A DNA stretch of 64,000 bases from Paraburkholderia ginsengisoli NBRC 100965 (GTDB lineage: Bacteria > Pseudomonadota > Gammaproteobacteria > Burkholderiales > Burkholderiaceae): NCBI RefSeq assembly GCF_000739735.1, contig NZ_BBJF01000005.1, forward strand, positions 248,001-312,000, given 5' to 3'. Numbering within the stretch: position 1 is the stretch's first letter; the number at the start of each line of letters is the position of its first letter. The translations under genes and the position numbers were made by a program. Below the pieces are notes generated by a model. That model was not told the DNA's origin. It searched no databases and worked only from the letters and a program-made list of their open reading frames with translations. This document shows, in pieces, positions 26,181 to 35,292 of this stretch.

Positions 26181-27758
26181 ATGAAAACAGCAATCCCACA
26201 CGATACGCAACGCAGCAAGCCGTTGATCCTCGCGGCCGTCTGTCTGGCCGCGCTGGTACTGCCGCTCGCTTTCTCGGGCGGCGCGGTCGCGACGCCCGCG
26301 ATCGGCCGCGACCTGGGCGGCAGTGCGAGCGCGCTGACCTGGATCACCAACGCGTTCATGCTGAGCTTCGGCAGCCTGTTGATGGCGGCCGGCGCGCTCG
26401 CCGATCAGTTCGGCCGCAAGCGGCTTTTTATATGGGGCCTCGGCGGTTTCATCGCGACATCGCTGGCGCTGGGTTGCGCGCCGTCGGTCGGCTGGCTTGA
26501 TGGATTGCGCGCACTGCAGGGCGTCGCCGCGGCCGCGTCGCTGGCGAGCGGCACGGCCGCACTCGCGCAGGAATTCGACGGCCACGCGCGCACCCGAGCG
26601 TTCAGCATGCTCGGCACGAGCTTCGGCATCGGCCTCGCGTTCGGTCCGCTAATGGCCGGTGCGCTGATCGCGCAATCCGGCTGGCGCGCGATCTTCTTCG
26701 CGATCGCCGCCATCGGCGCGCTCGCGTTCGGCTTCGGCGTGCCGCGCATGCGCGAGACACGTGATCCGGACGCGAGCGGCCTCGACTGGCCGGGCACACT
26801 CAGCTTCACCGGCATGCTCGCGCTGTTCACGTTCGCGGTGATCCAGGCGCCGCAGGACGGCTGGGCGAGTCCGACGGTGGCCGGCATGCTCGCCGCGTCC
26901 GCGCTTCTGCTGATGGTGTTCGTGATGGTCGAAACGCGCGTCGCGCATCCCATGCTGACGCTGAGCCTGTTCCGCTACCCGCGTTTCGTCGGCGTGCAGA
27001 TGCTGCCGATCGGCACCTGCTACTGCTACATCGTGCTCATCGTGATGCTGCCGTTGCGCTTCGTCGGCGCGGAAGGTCTCGGTGAGATGGATGCCGGTCT
27101 GCTGATGATCGCGCTGTCGGCGCCGATGCTCGTCGTGCCGATGCTGGTCGCTTCGCTGACGCGCTGGGCGTCGGCGGGCGTGTTGTCGGGCATCGGCTTT
27201 CTGATCGCGGCGCTGGGACTTTACTGGCTGAGCCGGGTCGACATGAGCGCGTCGCGCGCGTCGGTGATCGGGCCGATGCTCGTGATCGGCGTCGGCGCGG
27301 GCATGCCCTGGGGTTTGATGGACGGGCTGTCGGTGAGCGTCGTGCCGAAGGAGCGGGCCGGCATGGCCTCGGGCATTTTCAGCACGACGCGCGTGGCGGG
27401 CGAGGGCATCGCGCTCGCCATCGTCACCGCGATGCTCGCCGGGCTCGCGCAGACGAGCCTCGCGCAAGCCGTCGCGCAGCTTCCGCAGAACGGGCCGGCG
27501 CTGGCGGCGCAGATCGCCGAAGCGGCGCAGCGGTTGACAACCGGCGATCTCGCGCAGGCCGCCGCGAGCTTGCCGCAGATCAGCCGGCACGAGCTGGCGC
27601 TCAGCTACACACAGGCGTTCACGCGGCTGCTGCACGTGCTGATCGTGATTACGCTGCTATCGGCGTTGGCGTCGTTTGCGTTTCTGAGCCGCGCCGGCTC
27701 GCGCGACGATCGGCCCGGCCAGCCGCAACGCAAGGTCGCGGAATCCGTTGCCGCGTGA
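26181..27758 (+). CDS. MFS transporter, DHA2 (14-helix drug:proton antiporter) family
   Basis: A 525-residue inner-membrane exporter. Fourteen hydrophobic segments, an early GGAVATPAIGRDL / WITNAFMLSFGSLLMAAGALADQFGRKR block (DHA2 motif A) and the motif-C-like FGIGLAFGPLMAGAL support the DHA2 group, which exports drugs and other hydrophobic compounds. A TetR or membrane-fusion partner is not adjacent. An in-frame ATG lies at 26151; I chose 26181 because of the GGGCG purine stretch just before it. Substrate unknown. Confidence 0.88.
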   Translation: MKTAIPHDTQRSKPLILAAVCLAALVLPLAFSGGAVATPAIGRDLGGSASALTWITNAFMLSFGSLLMAAGALADQFGRKRLFIWGLGGFIATSLALGCAPSVGWLDGLRALQGVAAAASLASGTAALAQEFDGHARTRAFSMLGTSFGIGLAFGPLMAGALIAQSGWRAIFFAIAAIGALAFGFGVPRMRETRDPDASGLDWPGTLSFTGMLALFTFAVIQAPQDGWASPTVAGMLAASALLLMVFVMVETRVAHPMLTLSLFRYPRFVGVQMLPIGTCYCYIVLIVMLPLRFVGAEGLGEMDAGLLMIALSAPMLVVPMLVASLTRWASAGVLSGIGFLIAALGLYWLSRVDMSASRASVIGPMLVIGVGAGMPWGLMDGLSVSVVPKERAGMASGIFSTTRVAGEGIALAIVTAMLAGLAQTSLAQAVAQLPQNGPALAAQIAEAAQRLTTGDLAQAAASLPQISRHELALSYTQAFTRLLHVLIVITLLSALASFAFLSRAGSRDDRPGQPQRKVAESVAA

Positions 27759-28048
27759 CGAATCTCGAAGCGCGACTCAGGACTCACTCCCCGGGATTCG
27801 CGACTCAGCATTCACGCTTCACGCCGCTGGCCGCCAGGCCATAGAGGTAGACCGAATTGATATAGGCCGCGGTCTTTAGCGTTCGAATCTGCGCTCCTAG
27901 AATCAATGACAGGTTCGTGACGTGCGTCGTTCGAACGGCGGTTGAAGCGCCGCGCGCTGCATGACGTCACGACCGCACGCTGATCCTTTCCCGCGAAATC
28001 CCCGCTTCGCTCGACTCCACACAGTCCACCCCGAGAGGCACGACGGCC

Positions 28049-28249
28049 ATGTTCTTAACTTTTATCGCGGTAGTGGCAATTGCGGCGTTCATCCCCTATG
28101 TCGCGGCGCCAGGCATTGCTAATGGAGTCAAGGCGATCAGTTCGCCGCCGGCGGCGGTGTCGCCCGATCCCGCTGTCACGCCGGCGACCGGCACCGACTC
28201 CGCCGGGCGGCTCGTGCCGCAGCCGCGCGTCAGTGAGGGCGCCGGCTGA
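28049..28249 (+). CDS. Small hydrophobic-leader peptide, doubtful
   Basis: A 66-residue frame with a hydrophobic N-terminus (MFLTFIAVVAIAAF) then a Pro/Ala/Ser-rich tail. It could be a small secreted or membrane peptide; GAGAGG lies about ten bases before the ATG. Codon use is ordinary. No family recognised, and it may not be a gene. Confidence 0.35.
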   Translation: MFLTFIAVVAIAAFIPYVAAPGIANGVKAISSPPAAVSPDPAVTPATGTDSAGRLVPQPRVSEGAG

Positions 28250-28532
28250 AGCGGGTAGCCAGCGCATGCGCGACAGCGCGGCGACGGCCATGCATCATCC
28301 AGGCAGCCCATGCAGCCCGTCCAGGCAGACCACGCGAGCGACAGCCTAATGTAAGCCAACGCCGCCCGCTGGTACCCTTCACGCCGAACGCGCCGCAGCG
28401 TTCAGTGCCCGTGAGTTCGGACCCCTGGTAGAAATTCCCGTGGCGCAAGTATTTAAGACATCGTAGTGTCACGGGGGCGCAAGACTGGGTCGGCACAATG
28501 GTGCCCAGAAGGCAAAAAAATACGGGTACGGG

Positions 28533-29087
28533 GTGAGCGTGACCAGAAAATATAAAGTGCTGTTTCTCTGCCGCGATAATTCAGCACGCAGCATCATTGC
28601 TGAAGCCTTGTTGCGCGAACTGGCCGGACACCGGTTCGACGCATTCAGCGCCGGGCCGGAACCCGCTGCGCGAGTTCATCCGCTCGCGCTCGCGCAATTG
28701 CGCCCGGGCATCTCGGGGCGCGACGTCCTCAGTCCGAAAAGCTGGCTGGAATTCACCGGCGAATGGGCGCCGCGCATGGATCTGGTGGTCGCGCTCGACC
28801 AATCCGTCGACGAACACCATGCGCCCGCGTTTCCGGGTGCGCCCGCGCTGCTCGGCTGGACCCTGGCCGATCCGCTCGCCGACGGTGTGCCGGACGACGA
28901 GCGCGTGCGGCTGTTCGACAAGATGTTCTGGCAGATCGTGAGGCAGGTCAGTGCGTTTATCGAGTCGCCGCGATTTGCCGCGACGCCGGAACCGGATGCG
29001 AGCGCCGGCTCGGACGGAGCGGGGGACGAGGCGTTGAACGCCGCGACGATTCCGTCACCGGAACACACGACGACCTGCGACGCGTGA
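28533..29087 (+). CDS. Low-molecular-weight phosphatase / ArsC-like protein
   Basis: A 184-residue protein of the low-Mr tyrosine phosphatase/arsenate reductase fold. The P-loop C13-X5-R19 (FLCRDNSARS) is intact, followed by FDAFSAGPEP and DLVVALD; an Asp-Pro (LADPLADG) follows as the usual general acid. The last 40 residues are Ala/Asp/Ser-rich and not part of the fold. It may act on arsenate or on protein phosphotyrosine. There is no ars operon nearby. The start is a GTG at 28533; a GTG at 28539 is equally possible. Confidence 0.8.
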   Translation: MSVTRKYKVLFLCRDNSARSIIAEALLRELAGHRFDAFSAGPEPAARVHPLALAQLRPGISGRDVLSPKSWLEFTGEWAPRMDLVVALDQSVDEHHAPAFPGAPALLGWTLADPLADGVPDDERVRLFDKMFWQIVRQVSAFIESPRFAATPEPDASAGSDGAGDEALNAATIPSPEHTTTCDA

Positions 29088-29143
29088 ACGCCGTGCGCCG
29101 CGCGTTCTCGTCGACCCGACGTACTAGCCAGAAAACGCACCGC

Positions 29144-29425
29144 TCATTGCCCACTCTTGACGGCATTCATCGAATCGCCGGACGGTGCCGGCGGCATGCC
29201 GCCTTCCATTGAATCCATTTTTTTCATCGGTTTGCCCGGCATCGCGTCGAGCGGGCTCGGCACGGGGTCGCCCCAATGCGTCATGCCCGCTGTCGCCGCA
29301 CTGTGCGCGTTGCCGCCGCCGCTGCCGCCCTGGCCGTTGCCGCCGCCTTGCGCGAACGCCGCGCCGCTTGCCGCCGACAGCGCGACAACCCAACCCAGCA
29401 TGATTTGATGTTTCGACAGGCGCAT
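29144..29425 (-). CDS. Small secreted Gly/Met-rich protein
   Basis: A 93-residue exported protein. A signal peptide ends at about AFA near residue 25; the mature part is Gly/Asn-rich, then Pro/Met-rich (MDSMEGGMPP). AAGGAG precedes the ATG by about eight bases. The Met-rich tail might bind metal such as copper, but this is a guess. No family recognised. Confidence 0.7.
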   Translation of the reverse strand: MRLSKHQIMLGWVVALSAASGAAFAQGGGNGQGGSGGGNAHSAATAGMTHWGDPVPSPLDAMPGKPMKKMDSMEGGMPPAPSGDSMNAVKSGQ

Positions 29426-29699
29426 GACCTTTCTCCTTGCGAGCTCGTCAGGCGTCAGAGTCGCTGCGAGCTGGACGTGTGCCGCTCATGCGCTGCATGA
29501 CCGGTTCCCGGGAGGCAACGCGCAATGCGCTGCTCTCACCGGATATACGGCGGAGACGAGCGTCTGGATGCATATTGGCAAGGCGCACGCAGCGGTGCTT
29601 CGCGCGCGTGTCGGCGAGCATGCGTGTCGAACCTGCGATGTCCCACGGGAGGATGCGGAGATAGATCTAGGTGTGTTGGCGGCTCAACAGCCTTGCGGC

Positions 29700-30026
29700 T
29701 TAACGATTGTTGGAGCGCGCAAGCGGACTTCCTGCGAACGGATCGTTTTTCCAGTCCACATGTTTTTTCGGCTGCGGGGCCGAGGCCGGTTTGGCCGTCA
29801 ATTCAAAGTGGTCGATTGATTGACCTGCGCTGATTGCCTGTTTCAGCCATTGGGGCATTTCACCCTGACCGTCCCAGCTGTCTCCAGTCGCACTGCGGTA
29901 GCGTTCGGCCTTTTGCGCGAGCGGCTCGGACGCGAGCACGGCGGCAAGGTCTTCTGGTTTGATGCCAAACTCTTCCATGCGATGGCGGAGATACGCAATC
30001 ATGCTATCTCGCTTCCTTTCGTCCAT
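29700..30026 (-). CDS. H-NS-family small DNA-binding protein
   Basis: A 108-residue protein. Residues 40-75 carry the H-NS C-terminal signature: YRSATGDSWDGQGEMPQWL, where the WxGxGxxPxWL core is the DNA-binding loop of H-NS proteins. The N-terminal part (IAYLRHRMEEFGI) is short and lacks the long coiled-coil of full H-NS, so it may be a modulator or specialist silencer. The C-terminal Lys/Asp/Pro tail is unusual. It sits alone between a secreted-protein gene and a gene-poor stretch. Confidence 0.65.
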   Translation of the reverse strand: MDERKRDSMIAYLRHRMEEFGIKPEDLAAVLASEPLAQKAERYRSATGDSWDGQGEMPQWLKQAISAGQSIDHFELTAKPASAPQPKKHVDWKNDPFAGSPLARSNNR

Positions 30027-30782
30027 AAGATATTCGTCCTTCTAAAACGTGCAGCGTTCTGTCAATTACAGATTGCAAGGGAAAGTCGCGATGCGTCGAT
30101 CCCATTTAAAGGGGGCCGGCCCGCGGTGGGGTAATCGATCGAAGGAATTCCACGAGCTGCGTTAAAAAACGTTGCTCCATAAATCGCAATACAGCTTATG
30201 CCCAACCCGGCGACCGATAAAACCGACCGCGCCGACCAGTGAATATGCAGCGCTCGCCGCTTCGCGGACAAGGCTCGACAAGCCTCGCGGCCGCAATGGA
30301 AAGAACTGTGGTGACAATGCACTGATTGCGAATGGCTGATTTCACGTCCACGCCCCGTCTCTCGCCGGTGCTTCGTGCGCGCCGCTTTTTTACGTTATGG
30401 CAACATCATAACGCACTGAGCGGCCAAAGCACGCGCCACGGCGGCTGATTTTATCGATGAATGCGGTTTATCGAACGGTATCGGGCTCGACCGGCACCAC
30501 CCTAGTGCCGATTTGAATTCCCAGGCGGGCGAGCTATAACAAAACAGCGGAACACACATTCGCGCTGCCAGCTTGTGGCGACTGATTCCGGCTATCCGCG
30601 AGAGCGCGCCCGACATCGGTTGCAAGTGTGGCAATTATTTACTCGTTTAGTTCGGTGACCCGTCGCAGCAGTTGCGTATCGGCATCGACCCGTTCCTCGG
30701 CCCGATTGGGCGCGCTGACTTTTTTGCGGATCAATTCTTTAGGAGGACGAGAACTGCTGCGCCGGATTCGAGGAGTCTGGAC
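30027..30782. other. Gene-poor region with a small palindrome
   Basis: No gene is supported in these 756 bases; frames at 30062-30322 and 30395-30634 (minus) have no family pattern. A palindrome CGTTATG-gcaacat-CATAACG (about 30393-30413) and a promoter for the gene at 30783 are the only features I would mark. Confidence 0.4.
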
Positions 30783-31100
30783 ATGAAATTTCGTTTATTG
30801 ATGGTAGCCGCATGCGCCGTTCTGCTTCTCGTGCCGAGAGCGGTCAGCGCGCTGGGGCTGGAGGGCCAGCCCGCGGGTGGTATCTCGGGTAGCGCGCAGA
30901 TGCAACAGAACGCGAATGAATCGGCACAGGCCACCACCGACATGTCGCTCGGTGGAACCTGGCAAGACCCGGACACCGGCGGGCAGGGGACGCGTAACGT
31001 GTCGTACGGCGGCGTACCGGCGGGGCAGTCGGAGGCAGGCGGCCGGCATGGGCAGTCGTGCGGCGCTGGATCTCAGTGCCGGATCTATTTCGGTCAATGA
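30783..31100 (+). CDS. Small secreted protein, unknown function
   Basis: A 105-residue exported protein: MKFRLLMVAA signal to about residue 24 (SA-LGLEG), then a Gly/Gln/Ser-rich mature part with two Cys near the end (GQSCGAGSQC). GAGGAG is eight bases before the ATG; the longer open frame from 30672 is not supported. It probably acts in the periplasm or envelope. Confidence 0.65.
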   Translation: MKFRLLMVAACAVLLLVPRAVSALGLEGQPAGGISGSAQMQQNANESAQATTDMSLGGTWQDPDTGGQGTRNVSYGGVPAGQSEAGGRHGQSCGAGSQCRIYFGQ

Positions 31101-31212
31101 CCGGTCTGCGAGTGGGGGCGCGCGGCGCCTGGAGGACAGCGCCGCGTCCCGGCTCGCTCGCTTGTTGCGTTGCTCGTTACGTCGCTTATCTCTTCGATTC
31201 TCTCTTCACTCG

Positions 31213-31485
31213 TCACGCCGCCGCCATGCCGTGCAGCGACTGGCCGCTATGGCCGTCGATGCGAGTCATCATCTCGTCGACACCTTGTGCGTGCACTTCG
31301 CCGCGCTCGTTGTAATAGCGAAATTCATCCAGCAACGCGCGCCATGACGAGTGCCAGCGCATTTCCCTCACGCATGAACCCGACGGATCGGCAATGCGCA
31401 GTACGCCGTTGTCCGGATAGAACGTCAACGTGACGGGCATCCCGTCGAGTACGCAGGTGGCGGTGCAGGGGCGAGTGGTCAGCAT
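31213..31485 (-). CDS. Small conserved-looking hypothetical protein
   Basis: A 90-residue soluble protein with a two-strand start (TATCVLDGMPVTLTFYPDNGVLRI), an Arg/Trp-rich middle and a hydrophilic end. AAAGGAC precedes the ATG by about nine bases. It reads like a compact beta-plus-helix domain, but I do not recognise it. Downstream lies the gene-poor 31.5-31.9 kb stretch. Confidence 0.65.
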   Translation of the reverse strand: MLTTRPCTATCVLDGMPVTLTFYPDNGVLRIADPSGSCVREMRWHSSWRALLDEFRYYNERGEVHAQGVDEMMTRIDGHSGQSLHGMAAA

Positions 31486-31929
31486 GGGCGATGTCCTTTT
31501 TCTGATGAGCGGAGGAGTTGCGTTGAACGCTGCTGGGCTTCAGCAAGCGCTGTGCCTGTGAGTCACGCGCGCTGTATTCCGCTGCTCGTCGTCTTTCCCC
31601 ATCGCCTGCCGAGACGCACCCTGCACGAGTGCGCGATTGCACGATAAAAAAGCGTCGCGCCAAAAGTTGCTCGCCCGGATATTCGTGCTTTCGCTCGTGA
31701 ATTGAATACCCCCACGCCCAAGTGCAATTTTCCGGAGTGGTCAGCGAGCGATTAAAGACGATGTTAAGGTGTCTGCCATTCGGGTTTCACCCACTATTTT
31801 TTCCGGACGCCAATCACGAGCAGGCCTGCCACGGCCTGCTTTTTCAATTGTGATTCCCGTGCGTGAGGCGATTAGTGCGGTGCGGCCGCTCCAATCCCAC
31901 CCGTTGTTGAATAATTCGCAAACAATACT
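31486..31929. other. Leader/intergenic region with a plus-strand terminator
   Basis: 444 bases with no supported coding sequence. A rightward intrinsic terminator at 31819-31845 lies 85 bases before the MFS start and has no gene before it (see findings), so this holds either a small RNA or an attenuating leader. Confidence 0.5.
31819..31845 (+). terminator. Intrinsic terminator upstream of MFS gene
   Basis: An 8-bp perfect stem AGCAGGCC / GGCCTGCT with a 6-base loop, then TTTTC. Its U-run is only on the plus-strand side. Confidence 0.75.
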
Positions 31930-33177
31930 ATGTTGATTGAAGACAATCTGCCGGCGAACGGCGCCGTGTCGGATGACGGCGTTTCGTCGTCCGTGCGCTC
32001 GTGGCTCGCGGTCGGCGCCGTGGCCGTCGGGGCTTTTGCATTTGTGACGACGGAGTTTCTGCCCGTCGGCGTGCTGCCGCGCGTCGCCGCGGATCTGGAC
32101 GTGTCGCCCGGCACGGCCGGACTGATGGTGACGGTGCCCGGCGTGATCGCCGCCCTGTCCGCGCCGGGCTTGATGCTGGTGGCGGGCCGCATGGATCGCC
32201 GGCGCGTCTTTCTGTTGCTGACCGCGTTGCTGCTGGCGTCGAATCTGATTTCCGCTTTTGCACCGGACTTTCTGTTCATGCTGCTCGGACGCGCGCTGCT
32301 AGGCGCGTCGCTGGGTGGCTTCTGGACGCTGGCCACAGCGGCCTCCGGGCGTCTCGTGCGGCCGAAGGATGCGCCGCGCGCGATGGCGACGATCCTGACC
32401 GGCGTCACCTGCGCAACGGTGATCGGCGTGCCGCTCGGCACGTTCATCGCGAGCTTCGCGTCGTGGCGCGCGTCGTTCATGGCCACCGGCGTGCTGGTCG
32501 CGATTGCGCTCGTCGCGCAGTTCTTCTTCGTGCCGTCGCTGCCGTCGTCGACCGCATTGCGTCTGCGCGATCTGATCGACGTGCTGCGCCGGCCGCATCC
32601 GCGTCGCAGCATGCTGATGGTGGCGCTCGTGTTCGGCGCGCATTTCTCGTCGTACACGTATGTCACGCCGTTCCTGCTGCACAACGCGAATCTGTCGATG
32701 TCGACCATCACGTGGCTGCTGCTCGGCTTCGGCATCATCGGCTTCTTCTCGAACTTCGCCGTTTCGTCGACGGTCACGCGCAGCCTCAAGACCTCGGTCG
32801 GCGCGATGATCTCGCTGTTGATGTTCGCGCTGGTCTCGCTGCCGCTCTTGCAGCATTCGTCGCTTGGCGTGATGGCGTTCGTGCTCGCGTGGGGCGTGTC
32901 GTTCGGCGCGTTGCCGCTGTGCTTCAGCATCTGGGTGCAGCGCGCGACGCCGGACTCACCCGAAGCCGGTTCAGCGCTGTTCGTGAGCATCATTCAGGTG
33001 GCGATCGCATTGGGTTCGCTGACGGGCGGCGTGGTGGTCGACCATGTCGGCATCTCGGCCGACTTCCTGTTCGGCGCTGGCCTCGCGTTGCTGGGGCTCG
33101 CCGCGCTGGCGAGTTTCAGCAGCATCGAGCGGCGCGTGGCGGCCAAAGCGATCGCGTGCCCGGCTTGCATGGACTAA
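31930..33177 (+). CDS. MFS transporter, DHA1-type (AraJ/sugar-efflux-like) exporter
   Basis: A 415-residue inner-membrane protein with 12 hydrophobic segments. LSAPGLMLVAGRMDRRRVFL is the motif-A region after helix 2, and AFVTTEFLPVGVLPRVAADLDVS is the helix-1 pattern seen in the AraJ/YdhP/PbuE group of efflux proteins, which export sugars, purine nucleosides or drugs. Substrate unknown. It may share a transcript with the leader containing the terminator at 31819. The ribosome site is weak. Confidence 0.85.
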   Translation: MLIEDNLPANGAVSDDGVSSSVRSWLAVGAVAVGAFAFVTTEFLPVGVLPRVAADLDVSPGTAGLMVTVPGVIAALSAPGLMLVAGRMDRRRVFLLLTALLLASNLISAFAPDFLFMLLGRALLGASLGGFWTLATAASGRLVRPKDAPRAMATILTGVTCATVIGVPLGTFIASFASWRASFMATGVLVAIALVAQFFFVPSLPSSTALRLRDLIDVLRRPHPRRSMLMVALVFGAHFSSYTYVTPFLLHNANLSMSTITWLLLGFGIIGFFSNFAVSSTVTRSLKTSVGAMISLLMFALVSLPLLQHSSLGVMAFVLAWGVSFGALPLCFSIWVQRATPDSPEAGSALFVSIIQVAIALGSLTGGVVVDHVGISADFLFGAGLALLGLAALASFSSIERRVAAKAIACPACMD

Positions 33178-33311
33178 CGGTCGGCGAAAGCGGGCCGCTG
33201 CGCAACTCGCCGCGTACGGCGGCGTAGGCATGGGACGTGCTATCGAAGTGCTATCCAGGCGTTATCGGATGGCACGACGCGCCGCCTGGATTCATATCCA
33301 TGGAGGCAGTC

Positions 33312-33824
33312 ATGTTCGACACCGCTCGCAGTTCACAGGCAGACAACCTGGGCACCGCCGCGGATGCATCCGGTGCTGAACCCGCCGCGGGCCACCCGGT
33401 CACGCGTGCGTTCGACGCTTTCGCGAGTTCGGTGATGCGGCTGGTGGGCTCACCGGTCGCGTTCGGCATCGCGGCGATTACGGTGCTCGTCTGGGCGATC
33501 TCCGGACCGCTGTTTCACTTCTCCGATGGCTGGCAACTCGTCATCAATACCGGCACGACCATCATCACGTTTCTGATGGTCTTCCTGATCCAGCAAAGTC
33601 AGAATAAAGACAGCGTCGCCGTCCATATGAAGCTGAACGAGTTGCTCGCTTCGCATCGCGCGGCGAACAATCAGTTGATCGGTATCGAGGACGCGTCCGA
33701 GGACGAACTTCGACGCCTCGCCGCGGCGTATCTGGAGTTGGCGAGCAAGGCCGCGGGCAATCGCGCTGACCGCGTCGATGTGGATGCCTGTGTCGAAAAG
33801 AAGCCTGCACAGGCGAGTGAATGA
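33312..33824 (+). CDS. Low-affinity iron permease family protein
   Basis: A 170-residue protein of the family of the yeast-type low-affinity iron permease domain, which in bacteria appears as a small two-helix membrane protein. Two hydrophobic segments at about 45-65 and 75-95 (FLMVFLIQQSQNKD at the second's end) precede a helical cytoplasmic tail (LNELLASHRAANN). The ATG at 33312 has GGAGG five bases before it; an ATG 12 bases earlier is in frame. The iron role is by family name, not shown here. Confidence 0.75.
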   Translation: MFDTARSSQADNLGTAADASGAEPAAGHPVTRAFDAFASSVMRLVGSPVAFGIAAITVLVWAISGPLFHFSDGWQLVINTGTTIITFLMVFLIQQSQNKDSVAVHMKLNELLASHRAANNQLIGIEDASEDELRRLAAAYLELASKAAGNRADRVDVDACVEKKPAQASE

Positions 33825-34304
33825 AAAGTTTAGCGGGTTCTGTTCACCCCGTTTAGCCCCCCCGAAACGTTTTGCGATGATTGCGCGGGATGGGCGGAGT
33901 CTGTCGGCGAATAAGAACAAGGCTTTAATTTAGCCATGCCGCATATTTAGTTGCGTTGTACCGTGCGTTCCCTTCGCATGTGACCGGCGTTCACCCGGCG
34001 TGTGTCGTCTGACAGATCCTCTGTCCAGCAAGCCATTCCACCTTACTGCGAAGCCGGTGCGCCACGCCCCGGTACGCGAACACCTTCCTCGTCTTTCCGA
34101 TTCATGCCAGAGGCGCAATGCCGCGCTGCCACATCGAAGCGGCCGCGGATCATGGCGGCGCGGCGGACGCGCGTGTACGATCATGCTGCGCGTCCTGCCG
34201 ACGACATGGGCACGCGCGTAGCGGTCGCCTAATATACCTAGGCGACCGATGAGGCGGCTGGTGGGATTGACTTGTACCAACAACGCAATCAAAAGGAGCA
34301 TTCC
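33825..34304. other. Intergenic region with a large palindrome
   Basis: 480 bases without a supported gene. The right end holds a perfect 10-bp inverted repeat at 34222-34248 (see its own entry), 56 bases before the next gene. Confidence 0.45.
34222..34248. promoter_or_regulatory. Perfect 10-bp inverted repeat, candidate operator
   Basis: CGGTCGCCTA and TAGGCGACCG flank an AT-rich 7-base centre. It lies 56 bases before the start at 34305, inside the likely promoter region. The symmetry suggests a dimeric regulator site; a hairpin is an alternative. Confidence 0.5.
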
Positions 34305-34910
34305 ATGGCTTGCAATACCTCAAGGTCGAGTTTGAATCGCGTAAAGGCTATTCCGGCGGTGCTGGCGCTGCTGCTCGCCACGGCTTACCCGGCCGTCGCT
34401 CAGCAACCGGCGTCGGGGCCGCAAGCGGTCGGGGCGGCGGCGCTGGTGCAGGTTCAGGCGCGTGTCGTCGCAATCGATCCGGCTTCGAACAGCGTCTCGT
34501 TGCGCGGTCCGAGCGGCAACGTCGAGGTCATCGATGTGAATCCCCAACTGGCCGATGTGAAGAAGCTGCACATTGGCGACATCGTGAACATTGCATACCA
34601 GAAGGCCGTGGTTATCGGCGTCGACAAGCTCGCAACGAGCGGCATCCGTCAGCGCGTCGATACGCAACTCGCGCAGCCCGCGGCAAACGGCGTCGTGACG
34701 TCGGCGCGTCGTGTCGAGGTCGTGGCGACCGTGCAGAGGATCGACCGCAAACGTCACACGGTCACGCTGCGCGGCCCGACGCGCACAGAAACGCTCGACG
34801 TCGCGCCTGACGTTTCGTTGAAGAACCTCAAAGTGGGGGATTCTGTGCGGGCCGTGTTTGTCGCCGCCGTCGCGGCCTCCGTGTCGCGCAATGGCGCCGA
34901 GCTCAAATGA
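34305..34910 (+). CDS. Secreted protein with two repeated beta domains
   Basis: A 201-residue exported protein: MACNTSRSSL start, signal core to about residue 33 (TAYPAVAQ). The mature part has two copies of one unit: VQVQARVVAIDPASNSVSLRG... IGDIVNIAY and VEVVATVQRIDRKRHTVTLRG... VGDSVRAVF, each about 60 residues with VxxID, TVTLRG/SVSLRG and (I/V)GDxV. This resembles small OB-like periplasmic domains. Lengths and spacing are even, so it looks like an internal duplication. AAGGAG is seven bases before the ATG. Confidence 0.75.
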   Translation: MACNTSRSSLNRVKAIPAVLALLLATAYPAVAQQPASGPQAVGAAALVQVQARVVAIDPASNSVSLRGPSGNVEVIDVNPQLADVKKLHIGDIVNIAYQKAVVIGVDKLATSGIRQRVDTQLAQPAANGVVTSARRVEVVATVQRIDRKRHTVTLRGPTRTETLDVAPDVSLKNLKVGDSVRAVFVAAVAASVSRNGAELK

Positions 34911-35058
34911 CGGCAGCCCCGCGGGGGTGAAGCGCATCATCGCGTACGGCGTCACGCGGCAGCGCGATTCCAGTTCGAATTGCGCTGCGTCCGAAGTTTG
35001 ACGCCGCCCGGCAACGATCGTCGACGCAGGGATCGCGTCGCGTGCGAAGGAGCATGCA

Positions 35059-35292
35059 ATGGAACAGAAACCAGTGGAGCCCACCGACGCAGCGGCACGC
35101 AGAAAACTGATTCGTAGCAAGGTGCATGTCGGGCTCGCCGCGGTCGGTACCTTGTCGGCGGTCGCCGGAATCGGCGTGGTGATCAATGGCGGCCTTTACT
35201 TCAACAGGACGAAGGTACTGGTCGGCGTCGGCATTATCATTGTTTCGACGGTGCTGTATGTTTCGATGCTCTTTATCTCGGCGGACGAATAG
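35059..35292 (+). CDS. Small two-helix membrane protein
   Basis: A 77-residue protein: hydrophilic start (MEQKPVEPTD, then RRKLIRSK), and two hydrophobic segments (VGLAAVGTLSAVAGIGVVI and VLVGVGIIIVSTVLYVSMLFI). AAGGAG is seven bases before the ATG. The Lys/Arg-rich N-terminus is likely cytoplasmic. No family recognised. Confidence 0.65.
   Translation: MEQKPVEPTDAAARRKLIRSKVHVGLAAVGTLSAVAGIGVVINGGLYFNRTKVLVGVGIIIVSTVLYVSMLFISADE

Noticed and set aside
27890..27920. GTTCGAATC-like stretch resembling a tRNA T-loop
   Set aside because: No acceptor stem, anticodon arm or D-arm can be folded around it.
30393..30413. Palindrome CGTTATG...CATAACG as a regulator site
   Set aside because: Seven-base arms in a 750-base gap may arise by chance, and no regulator gene or clear promoter is close; noted only.
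31872..32993. 373-codon minus-strand frame across the MFS gene
   Set aside because: Ser/Thr/Arg-rich with no family pattern, opposite a clear 12-helix transporter.
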